From contig DATBKZ010000117.1 of the NCBI GenBank assembly GCA_036555615.1, positions 1 through 23,866 on the forward strand: a stretch of 23,866 bases of DNA, in the 5' to 3' direction. This stretch comes from SG8-41 sp036555615 (GTDB lineage: Bacteria; Pseudomonadota; Gammaproteobacteria; Burkholderiales; SG8-41). Shown here piece after piece: positions 14,430 to 21,485 of the stretch. Position 1 is the stretch's first letter, and each line of letters starts with the position of its first letter. Made by a program: the position numbers and the translations under genes. Under the pieces are notes generated by a model, which did not search any database, was not told the DNA's origin, and was given only the letters and a program-made list of their open reading frames with translations.

Positions 14430-15653
14430 ATGAGACATGTATTCGGCTGGCTGAGTCTTGCCCTAATAACGGGCGCGGCGTGGCTCGGAGATGACGCAGC
14501 GTTGGGCCGCGACCGGTCCGGATGGGTTACCCGGCATGCCGTGGCGGCGCCGGCGGAGCAGGGAACTGCGGGCGCGATCCAGACCGTTCCCGGCATGCCG
14601 ACGGTGGTGGATCCCGCGAACCTCTACAGCGAAACAGCGGCGGGCAGGATCCGGCCCGACGTGGCGAAGGCGCCGCCGCGCGTCTATGTTCCGAACCGCC
14701 GCTCGAATGACGTCTCGGTGATCGATCCCGCCACGATGCAGGTCGTGGACCGCTTCCCGGTGGGCGTACACCCCCAACACGTTGTTCCCTCCTGGGACCT
14801 CAAGACGCTCTGGGTCACCAACAATGCCGAGAAGCGCTTCGACGGCACGCTGACGCCGATCGATCCCATGACTGGCAAGCCGGGCAAGCCGATCGAAGTG
14901 GACAACCCCTACAACATGTACTTCACGCCGGACGGACGCTCGGCCGTGGTCGTGGCCGAGGCGCGCAAGCGGCTCGACTTCCGCCACCCGCAGACGATGG
15001 AGCTGCAGTACCAGCTGTCCGTGCCGGACTGCCCCGGCATCAATCACGGCGATTTTTCGATCGACGGTCGCTACGCGATTTTCACCTGCGAGTTCGCGAG
15101 AGGAGTGCTTGCGAAGATCGACTTCGTCGAGCGCAAGGTGCTGGGTTACCTCAAGCTCTCGCAGCGCGGCATGCCCCAGGACATCCGCATCTCGCCCGAC
15201 GGCGGGGTGTTCTACGTGGCGGACATGCACGCGGGCGGCGTGTTCGTGGTGGACGGCGAGCGTTTCGTCGAGCTCGAGTTCATCAGGACGGGCGCTGGCG
15301 CGCACGGGCTCTATCCGAGCCGCGACGCGACGAAGCTCTACGTCGTGAACCGCGGCACGAGCATGGTCTACGCGGCCCCGGGCGCCAGCAAGGGCAGCAT
15401 CACGGTGATCGATTTCGCGACGCGCAAGATTGTCGCGCACTGGCCGACCGGCGGCAGTCCCGACATGGGGAACGTCAGCGCCGACGGGCGGATCCTATGG
15501 CTTTCGGGGCGCTTCGATGATGTGGTCTACGCGATCGACACGGAGACGGGAATGGTGATGCGGACGATCAAGGTCGGCGCTGAGCCGCACGGGCTCACGG
15601 TGTGGCCGCAGCCGGGGCGCTATTCGCTTGGGCACACCGGCAACCTGCGGTGA
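14430..15653 (+). CDS. Secreted YVTN-family beta-propeller protein
   Basis: A 407-residue protein with an N-terminal hydrophobic export signal (MRHVFGWLSLALITGAAWLG) followed by repeated blades of a YncE/YVTN-type propeller. Blades are recognisable as RVYVPNRRSNDVSVIDPATM, DLKTLWVTNNAEKRFDGTLT, DGGVFYVADMHAGGVFVVDG, TKLYVVNRGTSMVY and a last one around FDDVVYAIDTETGMVMRTIK. Such proteins bind partners or ligands in the periplasm and are often near redox or transport genes, but no partner is present here, so the role is open. The ATG at 14430 gives the cleaner signal peptide; GTG at 14418 is an alternative adding four residues. It stands alone between the nucleoside transporter and the accessory region. 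Confidence 0.8.
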   Translation: MRHVFGWLSLALITGAAWLGDDAALGRDRSGWVTRHAVAAPAEQGTAGAIQTVPGMPTVVDPANLYSETAAGRIRPDVAKAPPRVYVPNRRSNDVSVIDPATMQVVDRFPVGVHPQHVVPSWDLKTLWVTNNAEKRFDGTLTPIDPMTGKPGKPIEVDNPYNMYFTPDGRSAVVVAEARKRLDFRHPQTMELQYQLSVPDCPGINHGDFSIDGRYAIFTCEFARGVLAKIDFVERKVLGYLKLSQRGMPQDIRISPDGGVFYVADMHAGGVFVVDGERFVELEFIRTGAGAHGLYPSRDATKLYVVNRGTSMVYAAPGASKGSITVIDFATRKIVAHWPTGGSPDMGNVSADGRILWLSGRFDDVVYAIDTETGMVMRTIKVGAEPHGLTVWPQPGRYSLGHTGNLR

Positions 15654-15673
15654 GAGAGTCCGTCCGCAGTTGA

Positions 15674-15809
15674 CCGCCGATGCCGCTCACGACCCGTCCG
15701 GATCGCGGCCATTTTATGCGCGGCCCGGGAGCGCTCACGCACCTATTCCCGGCGCCCAGGCCTGGCCCGGAGAGACCACGGGCGGACTGAATTTCCTATT
15801 GCTTTCCCG
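15674..15809. repeat. Direct repeat, copy A (left)
   Basis: This stretch matches 19016-19184 in the same orientation. By eye the first ~38 bases are nearly 90% identical (shared blocks GCCGATGCCGCTCA and TCCGGATCGCGG). The rest is about 80% identical (ATGCGC, GCCCGGGA, CCGGCGCCCA, CACGGGCGG, TGAATTTCCT). It begins 20 bases after the propeller gene and runs into the frameshifted membrane-protein remnant. All frames are open because of GC bias, so coding status is unclear. Nature unknown. Confidence 0.65.
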
Positions 15810-16018
15810 TTCATGCTGATGCCGATCGCGGTGACGCTCTGGTACATGAGCATGGACCTCGTGCCGTTCCTGTTCGGCGACTGGCGGGACAGGGGCTGTC
15901 GATCATCTGGCTGAGCGTCGTGTGGCAGCGGCGAGTGGCCGAGTGGTCGGCGCGGCTGCGCGCGCTCCTGCCGGCGCCGTTGCGGGAGCTGATCGAAGTG
16001 CCCAGGATTCAGGGGTGA
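15801..16018 (+). pseudogene. Frameshifted remnant of a small membrane protein
   Basis: One frame gives FPFMLMPIAVTLWYMSMDLV then PFLFGDW, a convincing transmembrane segment, but hits a stop at 15912. From about 15890 a second frame takes over with GLSIIWLSVVWQRRVAEWSA and ends EVPRIQG before a TGA at 16016-16018. Joining them needs one frameshift near 15880-15890, giving about 70 residues. I do not recognise the family with certainty. The 5' end merges into repeat copy A, suggesting truncation as well as frameshift. A sequencing error is possible. The 140 bases between this and tctC hold only a weak TATACT (16083-16088) that could be a -10. Confidence 0.5.
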
Positions 16019-16158
16019 CCGCTATGCCGGGGCAAGCCACGGTTTCGGCCAGCAAGACCGGAAATCACGGTCTGTCCCGGAATATACTTTCTGGAATCGT
16101 GCGATTGAGGCCTTGGTCAGACCCTGGCGGGTCCCTTGGCATTTGCGGGAGGCTCCTC

Positions 16159-17130
16159 ATGATTGATCTCCGTGAATCAAGAATCGCGATCGTCCTGGCT
16201 GTGGTGCTGGCTGCGGTCCTCGGCGGCGGCGCCGCTTCGGCGGCCTACCCGGAAAGGCCCGTCCGGGTGATCGTGCCCTCGCCGCCGGGCGGCGGCAACG
16301 ACATCATGGCGCGCCTCGCGGGCCAGAAGCTCACCGAAGCCTGGGGCAGGCAGGTGGTGGTGGACAACCGCCCCGGCGCCGGCGGCGCCATCGCCTTCGA
16401 GATGGCGGCGCGCGCGGAGCCGAACGGCTATACGCTGGTGCTCGGAAGCACCAACTTCACGGTGCTGCCGGAAATACGGAAGGTGAACTACCATCCCATC
16501 AGGGACTTCGTGCCCGTCTCGCTGCTGGCGAAGTCCATGAACATTCTTCTCGTGCATCCCACGGTGCCGGCGAAATCGGCGAAGGAACTGATCGCGCTCG
16601 CCAGACGGCTTCCGGGCAAGCTCAACTATGCGACCAGCATCGCGACATCCGTGCATCTCGCCGCCGAGCTGTTCAAGGCAAAGGCCGGGGTGAACGTCGT
16701 GATGGTGTCGTACAAGGGCATGGGTCCGGCGCTGGTGGACCTCGTCGCAGGCCAGGTGGATATGGCATTCGCCAACCCGGCCGCGTCGCAGGCGTACGTG
16801 CGATCCGGGCGGCTGCGGGCGCTGGCCGTGACCGGCGAGAAGCGTTCCGCCCTGCTGCCGGACGTTCCGACGATAGCGGAGGCGGCGATCCCGGGATTCG
16901 AGGCGAGCACCTGGTGGGGCATCCTGGCTCCCGCGGGCACGCCGGCCGCCGTCGTCGCGGAGGTCAATGGAAGACTGGCGGCCGCGCTCACGCAGCGCGA
17001 CGTCGTGAATCGCGTCGCCGCCCTCGGCGCGGACCTGGCCGGGGGGCCGCCCGAGCGGCTGGCCGGGCACCTGAGCGCCGAAATTCCCAAGTGGCGCGAG
17101 GTCATTCGCGTGGCGAACATCCGGCTATAG
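16159..17130 (+). CDS. Tripartite tricarboxylate transporter substrate-binding protein (TctC/Bug family)
   Basis: A 323-residue periplasmic receptor. The signal peptide is residues 1-28 (IAIVLAVVLAAVLGGGAASA, cleaved before AYPERPVRV). The mature protein shows the Bug signature VIVPSPPGGGNDIMARLAGQ, VVVDNRPGAGGAIAFEMAAR and PNGYTLVLGS, then the domain-2 stretches GKLNYATS, VMVSYKGMGPALVDLVAGQV and RALAVTGEKRSALLPDVPTI. These receptors bind small carboxylates; ligand identity is not readable here. The start is fixed by GGGAGG (16147-16152) six bases before the ATG. Orphan receptors without tctA/tctB, as here, are very common in Burkholderiales. It leads a likely operon with the RidA and dehydrogenase genes (gaps of 39 and 43 bases), which hints at an organic hydroxy-acid ligand. 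Confidence 0.93.
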   Translation: MIDLRESRIAIVLAVVLAAVLGGGAASAAYPERPVRVIVPSPPGGGNDIMARLAGQKLTEAWGRQVVVDNRPGAGGAIAFEMAARAEPNGYTLVLGSTNFTVLPEIRKVNYHPIRDFVPVSLLAKSMNILLVHPTVPAKSAKELIALARRLPGKLNYATSIATSVHLAAELFKAKAGVNVVMVSYKGMGPALVDLVAGQVDMAFANPAASQAYVRSGRLRALAVTGEKRSALLPDVPTIAEAAIPGFEASTWWGILAPAGTPAAVVAEVNGRLAAALTQRDVVNRVAALGADLAGGPPERLAGHLSAEIPKWREVIRVANIRL

Positions 17131-17169
17131 TGCTGCCATTCATTACTTCACGGACAGGAGACTATCGCG

Positions 17170-17517
17170 ATGAGCATCACGCGCCACGATATCAGCGGGC
17201 ACCTGAGCAGGGTGGTCGAGCACAACGGCACGGTCTACGTTGCCGGCACGACGGCCGAGGACAAGTCGGTCGCGATGAAGCAGCAGACCGAGCAGGTGCT
17301 CGCGAGGATCGACGGATTGCTCGCCAAATGCGGCACGAGCAAGTCGAAGCTGCTGTCGGCAACCGTCTATATTTCGGACATGGCGCAAAAGGCGGCGATG
17401 AACGAAGCGTGGCTCGCCTGGATCGACCGCAAGAACCCCCCGACGCGCGCCTGCATCGCGGTGGAGCTCGGCAGCCGGGATACGCTGGTGGAAATCGTCG
17501 TCACGGCCGCCAAGTAA
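17170..17517 (+). CDS. RidA/YjgF/YER057c-UK114 family protein
   Basis: A 115-residue trimer-forming RidA-fold protein. Characterised members hydrolyse reactive enamine/imine intermediates, while others act as deaminases or isomerases in catabolic pathways. The residues matching E. coli RidA Arg105 and Glu120 are present as R93 (PPTRACIAVELG) and E108 (TLVEIVVTAAK), so imine-deaminase-type chemistry is possible. Other family features are NGTVYVAGTTAEDKS and KLLSATVYISDM. It is shorter than RidA (about 128) and more like pathway-associated subfamilies. It lies between a carboxylate receptor and an alpha-hydroxy-acid dehydrogenase in one direction, so it may process a keto/imino acid made there. 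This is inference. Confidence 0.9.
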   Translation: MSITRHDISGHLSRVVEHNGTVYVAGTTAEDKSVAMKQQTEQVLARIDGLLAKCGTSKSKLLSATVYISDMAQKAAMNEAWLAWIDRKNPPTRACIAVELGSRDTLVEIVVTAAK

Positions 17518-17560
17518 ACGCCGGAGCAGCGCCTTAGAGTTCATAGAAACGGAGTCGGCC

Positions 17561-18829
17561 ATGAACAGCAGCGATCTCGGTCTCTGCAATATCGAGGACC
17601 TGCGGCAGATCGCTAGGAAACGCCTGCCGCGCCCCATATTCGAGTACATCGACGGCGCCGCGGAGGACGGCATCGCCCTCCAGCACAACCGCGAGGTGTA
17701 TCGGTCGCTCAAGATCAGGAACCGGGTGCTGAAGGACGTCTCGAAGCGCTCGACTGCCACCGAGATTTTCGGGAAGAAGATTGCGATGCCCTACGCCATT
17801 TCGCCGACGGCATCGGCGGGCCTGATGTGCGAAGGCGGTGAAGTGGCCCTGGCGAGGGCGGCGGCCCGGATGGGCGTGCCGTGCACCGTGGCCACCAATT
17901 CGCTGACCCCGATGGAGGAAATCGTCGAGGCCGCGGGCGGCAACGTCTGGTTCCAGCTCTACATGTGGGTGGACAAGAAGCTCCGGGCGGCCTTCGTCGA
18001 GCGGGTCAAGGCGGCGGGATTCGGTACCCTGCTCGTCACCGTCGACGGCTCGGTCGGCGCCAATCGCGAGCACGACCGCAAGAACGGCTACACCATGCCG
18101 CTGCGCTATACGCCGAAGCTGATCGCGCGCATCCTCGCCAATCCCGGCTGGTGCCTGCGCGTCCTGGCACCGCAATTCATCAAGCGCGGCCCATTCCGGA
18201 AGGCGAACTTTCCGCCGGAACTGTCGAGCAAGCTCACGGACAAGCCCACCGACCACGAGTTCACCAAGCCCGACACCCAGTGCTGGGACGACATCAAGCG
18301 CATCCGCGACACCTGGCCGGGCCACATGCTGGTGAAGGGGCTGCAGAGCTGGGAGGACGCCGTGGTCGCCGCCGACTACGGCATGGACGGCGTCGTCCTG
18401 TCGAACCATGGCGGGCGCTACCTCGATAGCGCGCCGGCGCCCCTTCAAGTGGTGCCGGAGGTTCGCCGGGCCGTTGGCGACCGGCTCAAGATCATTATCG
18501 ACAGCGGCGCGAGACGCGGGTCGGATATCGTCAAGGCCATCGCCATGGGGGCGGACCTGGTCATGTCCGGCAGGCCGACGCTCTACGGCGCCGCCGCCGC
18601 CGGCGAGGCTGGTGCCTACCGTGCGCTAGAGGTTTTCCAGACCGAGATGGACCGGATCATGGCGCAGCTCGGGCTCAATCGCGTCGATGAAATCGGCCCC
18701 CAGATCTTCTGGAATCCGCCCGACTGGGTTCCCAGGCCCAAGGCGGCCCGGGTCGTCGAGCAGATTGCTTCGCGCGCGTCCGCCATGGTTCCGGAATCCG
18801 GGTCGAAGCAGCCGAACGTGGTCATCTGA
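17561..18829 (+). CDS. FMN-dependent alpha-hydroxy-acid dehydrogenase (LldD/MdlB-like)
   Basis: A 422-residue member of the L-lactate dehydrogenase/(S)-mandelate dehydrogenase/glycolate oxidase family, which oxidises 2-hydroxy acids to 2-keto acids with FMN. Catalytic positions are present: Y29 (FEYIDGAAEDG), Y134 (FQLYMWVDK), D162 (VTVDGSVG), R169 (NREHD), K259 (MLVKGLQ), and H283/R286 in SNHGGRYLD. The FMN-phosphate loop is DSGARRGSD, then MSGRPTLYG. The insert between about 190 and 250, before the KGL segment, is longer than average and would shape substrate choice or membrane contact, as in MdlB and LldD. GGAG lies six bases before the ATG. Neighbours (carboxylate receptor, mandelate-racemase-like enzyme downstream) favour a hydroxy-acid catabolic role; the substrate is unknown. 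Confidence 0.92.
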   Translation: MNSSDLGLCNIEDLRQIARKRLPRPIFEYIDGAAEDGIALQHNREVYRSLKIRNRVLKDVSKRSTATEIFGKKIAMPYAISPTASAGLMCEGGEVALARAAARMGVPCTVATNSLTPMEEIVEAAGGNVWFQLYMWVDKKLRAAFVERVKAAGFGTLLVTVDGSVGANREHDRKNGYTMPLRYTPKLIARILANPGWCLRVLAPQFIKRGPFRKANFPPELSSKLTDKPTDHEFTKPDTQCWDDIKRIRDTWPGHMLVKGLQSWEDAVVAADYGMDGVVLSNHGGRYLDSAPAPLQVVPEVRRAVGDRLKIIIDSGARRGSDIVKAIAMGADLVMSGRPTLYGAAAAGEAGAYRALEVFQTEMDRIMAQLGLNRVDEIGPQIFWNPPDWVPRPKAARVVEQIASRASAMVPESGSKQPNVVI

Positions 18830-18890
18830 CCGCGGAGCAAGCTCGTGAAGAATGGGGAAAGACCCCATGAACACCACTTTGGAGCAATGA

Positions 18891-19034
18891 GTGTCGCGCA
18901 TTCCGCCTGTTTCCACCGGCGCCGACATGTCCCCGGAGCAACGCCTCTCCGCTGACGCGGTTACAGAAGTGTTCGGCGAGGTGCGCGGCCCGTCTTGCCG
19001 AGACGGTATGCTTGGCCGCCGATGCCGCTCATGA
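18891..19034 (+). pseudogene. Truncated 5' fragment of a carboxymuconolactone-decarboxylase-like gene
   Basis: GTG at 18891, with GGAG (18881-18884) six bases upstream, opens a frame reading MSRIPPVSTGADMSPEQRLS, then ADAVTEVFGEVRGP. This resembles the start of CMD/AhpD-family proteins (typically MSRIPPL...MTPEQR...VRGPF). After about residue 34 the resemblance ends abruptly, and the frame stops at 19032-19034 inside repeat copy B. At the break (18990-19006) there is a perfect six-base-pair inverted repeat CCGTCT / AGACGG with a five-base loop. I read this as the first quarter of a gene whose remainder was lost by deletion or insertion. It shares the direction and spacing of the dehydrogenase operon. 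Confidence 0.55.
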
Positions 19035-19184
19035 GCTGTCCGGATCGCGGTCATTCCAAGGGGAGGACGCCGGTTTGAAGATTAAGTCTGTCATGCGCAG
19101 CCCGGGAACGTTTCCGCACCTGTTTCCGGCGCCCACGCCTCGCCTGGCGAGATCACGGGCGGCTTGAATTTCCTGTCGCTCTCC
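19016..19184. repeat. Direct repeat, copy B (right)
   Basis: The partner of 15674-15809, same orientation, about 3.3 kb away. It carries an extra ~35-40 bases (around 19055-19090) absent from copy A. The extra piece contains GGGAGGA and a TTG opening a 30-codon frame (MKIKSVMRSPGTF...) to 19167, which may be a chance frame or the head of another lost gene. The copy starts just past the truncated CMD-like fragment and ends where another gene tail begins. Confidence 0.65.
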
Positions 19185-19295
19185 GGTGACTGCGATTTGC
19201 CCGATCTCAGATCATTTCGCTGCATCCCGATCGTCGACCCAGCCGAAGCCGTGAAGCGCGTTCTCCAGCTCACAGTGATGGGAGGGGATAACTGA
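19185..19295 (+). pseudogene. Possible C-terminal tail of a lost gene, overlapping the racemase-like gene
   Basis: An open frame after repeat copy B reads GDCDLPDLRSFRCIPIVDPA, then EAVKRVLQLTVMGGDN, with the look of a genuine protein C-terminus (alternating hydrophobic pattern, helix AEAVKRVLQLT). Its TGA (19293-19295) overlaps the presumed CTG start of the next gene as CTGA, as expected for an operon junction. I do not recognise the family. The upstream part of the frame runs into the repeat without a clear start. Confidence 0.35.
19280..19287 (+). promoter_or_regulatory. Strong ribosome binding site that places the next start at CTG 19292
   Basis: GGGAGGGG at 19280-19287 (preceded by GTGAT) lies four bases before CTG (19292-19294). 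The next ordinary start in frame, GTG at 19310, has no Shine-Dalgarno sequence, and an in-frame TAA at 19289 bars any earlier start. The site therefore argues for CTG initiation. Confidence 0.6.
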
Positions 19296-20443
19296 GCAAG
19301 ATTGCTGAAGTGAAAGCCCATCCCGTCTCGATTCCGCTCAAGCAGCCGCTGTGGACCGCGCACGAGGAGCTGAAGGACTCGAGCGCGATTCTGGTGGAGG
19401 TGCGCACCGACGACGGGATCGTCGGCTGCGGCCCGATTCACGGCTCCTCGCAAAGGGTGATCTGCGAGTGGGTGGCGCGATTCGGAGACCTGATCCGCGG
19501 CATGGACGCGACCGCGAGCGTCGCGGTCTGGGAGAAGCTTTTCGCTCTTACTTCCCCGCGGCCCGGGGGCATGGGCGGACGCGACGGCCTCCCAGCGCCG
19601 CTGCCGCGGGGAGCGCGTCCCCAGATCATGGCGGCGATCGGCGGCATCGACATTGCGCTGTGGGATATCCGGGGGAAGCACGCAGGCCTTCCGGTCTACC
19701 GCCTGCTCGGGGCGGAGAAGCGGCCGATCTTCACTTATGCGACGGGCGGTTATTACCGGCTCGGCGCGCCCGACGGGATCTATGCGGAGGAACTAGCCCG
19801 ATTTGTCGCCGCGGGCTTCCGCGCCGTGAAGCTGAAGACCGGCGGTGGCACGGTCGCCGAGGAGACGCGGCGCGTGAGCGCGGTGCGTGACGCCATCGGC
19901 AAGGGCACGCTGCTCATGCTCGACATGAACGCGCCCTACGATCTTGCGGAGTGCATCGCGTTCGCGCGGGCGGTCGAGCCGCTCGATATCTTCTGGCTCG
20001 AGGAGCCGCTGCACTGGTATCTCCAGCCGGCCGACTTCGTGAAGCTCGCCGGCGCCACCCGCATTCCGCTCGCGCACGGCGAGCGCGAGCTGACGCGCTT
20101 CACGGTGCGGGACTTCATCGCGTCCGGGGCGATCCGCTACGTGCAATTCGACTCCACGCGCGCCGCGGGCTTCACCGAGGCGCTGCGCGTTGCGCAGCTT
20201 GCCGAGCAGCACGGGGTCATGATCGCGCCGCACACCGTTCCCGAGCTGCATGCGCACCTTGTCATGGCCTTTCCGCGCTGCGGATGGGGGGTGGAGTCGC
20301 ACGGCGACGCTGCCCGCGACCCGGTATCGGCCGGACTCTATCTCGAGCATGTCGAGGTGCGCGACAGCCACGTCCACCTGAACGACAAGCCGGGCTTCGG
20401 CGTCGAGATCGACTGGGATTTCGTCCGGCGCCACCGCACCTGA
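19292..20443 (+). CDS. Mandelate-racemase-subgroup enolase-superfamily enzyme
   Basis: About 383 residues from CTG 19292 (377 from GTG 19310). The enzyme should abstract the alpha-proton of a carboxylate substrate using Mg2+, giving racemisation or dehydration. Numbered from the GTG, the acid/base lysine pair is K174-x-K176 (VKLKTGG). Metal ligands are D205 (LDMNAPYD), E231 (WLEEP) and E258 (HGERE). The second catalytic side is the D281 (FDSTRAAGF) and H308 (APHTVPELHAHL) dyad, with E329 (WGVESHGD). The spacing between these residues copies Pseudomonas mandelate racemase almost exactly, which places the protein in the MR subgroup rather than the muconate-lactonizing one. Including the CTG start restores SKIAEVKAHPVSIPL, the usual N-terminal pattern. 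The substrate (mandelate-like acid or acid sugar) is not determined. Confidence 0.9.
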   Translation: MSKIAEVKAHPVSIPLKQPLWTAHEELKDSSAILVEVRTDDGIVGCGPIHGSSQRVICEWVARFGDLIRGMDATASVAVWEKLFALTSPRPGGMGGRDGLPAPLPRGARPQIMAAIGGIDIALWDIRGKHAGLPVYRLLGAEKRPIFTYATGGYYRLGAPDGIYAEELARFVAAGFRAVKLKTGGGTVAEETRRVSAVRDAIGKGTLLMLDMNAPYDLAECIAFARAVEPLDIFWLEEPLHWYLQPADFVKLAGATRIPLAHGERELTRFTVRDFIASGAIRYVQFDSTRAAGFTEALRVAQLAEQHGVMIAPHTVPELHAHLVMAFPRCGWGVESHGDAARDPVSAGLYLEHVEVRDSHVHLNDKPGFGVEIDWDFVRRHRT

Positions 20444-20507
20444 GTCCCGGTTCCGGGTCCTCGTCCGGCGCGCCCCGGTTTATCATTGCCCCCAGAGGAG
20501 CCGCTGC

Positions 20508-21473
20508 ATGCTCATCAACTGCGCCGCCTACCAGGACGGGAAGAAGCTCGGGGACATACGCCAGGAGGAGATCCACGATTACCTGAGCCGGCCCGGCAGC
20601 TTCGTGTGGGTCGCGCTCAAGGACGCCACGCCGGACGAACTCTTCGAAATGCAGCGCCAGTTCGGGCTGCACGAGCTCGCCGTCGAGGACGCGCAGCATG
20701 GCCATCAGCGTCCCAAGCTCGAGGAATACGGGGACTCGCTCTTTGCCGTGGTGCACACGGTGGAGACGGCGGGCGACGAGATCAGGGTCGGCGAGCTGAG
20801 CATCTTCGCGGGCAGGAACTACCTCCTCTCCGTGCGCAACCGCGCCGAGCAGGGGTTCACCAGCGTGCGCGCCCGCACCGAGCGCGAGCCGCACCTGTTG
20901 AAGCACGGATCGGGATTCGTTCTCTACGCGCTGATCGATACCGTGGTGGACCGTTATTTCCCGGTGGTGGAGAGCCTGGAGGACGAGCTCGAGCGGCTGG
21001 AGGAGCGCATGTTCGCCGGCACGCCCTCGCGCGAGAACATCGAGGCGCTCTACGCGCTCAAGCAGAAGCTGACGGTCCTCAAGCACGCCGCGGGTCCCCT
21101 GCAGGAGACCACCGGCAAGCTCTACGGCGGACGGGTGCCCGAGATCTGCAGCGGCACGCAGGACTACTTCCGCGACGTCTACGACCACCTCACGCGCATC
21201 AACCAGTCGATCGACAGCCTGCGCGACATGCTGACCACTGCCATCTCGGTCAATCTCTCGCTCGTCACCATCCAGGAAAACGAGATCACCAAGCGGCTCG
21301 CGGCGTACGCCGCGCTGGTTGCGGTGCCCACCATGATCGCCGGCGTCTACGGCATGAATTTCCAGCACATGCCGGAGCTTGGCTGGGCTTTTGGTTACCC
21401 CTTTGCCCTGGGGCTGATGGTGGTTCTCGACGGCTACCTCTTCTACCGCTTCCGCAAGGCGAAGTGGTTGTAG
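20508..21473 (+). CDS. corA: CorA family magnesium/cobalt transport protein
   Basis: A 321-residue CorA-type divalent-cation channel of the inner membrane. A large cytoplasmic alpha/beta domain (about 1-255; FVWVALKDATPDEL, FGLHELAVEDAQHGHQRPKL) is followed by two C-terminal transmembrane helices. The signature G282-M283-N284 sits in the loop between them (GVYGMNFQHMPELGW), and the basic tail YRFRKAKWL ends the protein. The coiled-coil stalk carries ETTGKLYGGRVPEI and DHLTRINQSIDSLRDMLTTA, typical of the family. Length matches CorA (about 316-325). GAGGAG lies about eight bases before the ATG. It is convergent with dnaJ, with 12 bases between the stops, and no terminator is visible. Confidence 0.95.
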   Translation: MLINCAAYQDGKKLGDIRQEEIHDYLSRPGSFVWVALKDATPDELFEMQRQFGLHELAVEDAQHGHQRPKLEEYGDSLFAVVHTVETAGDEIRVGELSIFAGRNYLLSVRNRAEQGFTSVRARTEREPHLLKHGSGFVLYALIDTVVDRYFPVVESLEDELERLEERMFAGTPSRENIEALYALKQKLTVLKHAAGPLQETTGKLYGGRVPEICSGTQDYFRDVYDHLTRINQSIDSLRDMLTTAISVNLSLVTIQENEITKRLAAYAALVAVPTMIAGVYGMNFQHMPELGWAFGYPFALGLMVVLDGYLFYRFRKAKWL

Positions 21474-21485
21474 CCGGTCGCCGCG

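Noticed and set aside
15922..16158. 79-residue N-terminal extension of the TctC protein
   Set aside because: A strong GGGAGG and ATG at 16159 lead straight into a signal peptide, and an export signal must be N-terminal. The extension also overlaps the membrane-protein relic in another frame.
19091..19681. Minus-strand frame through repeat copy B into the racemase-like gene
   Set aside because: Its similarity to the reverse frame of copy A comes from the DNA repeat itself, and most of it is antisense to a well-supported enzyme gene.
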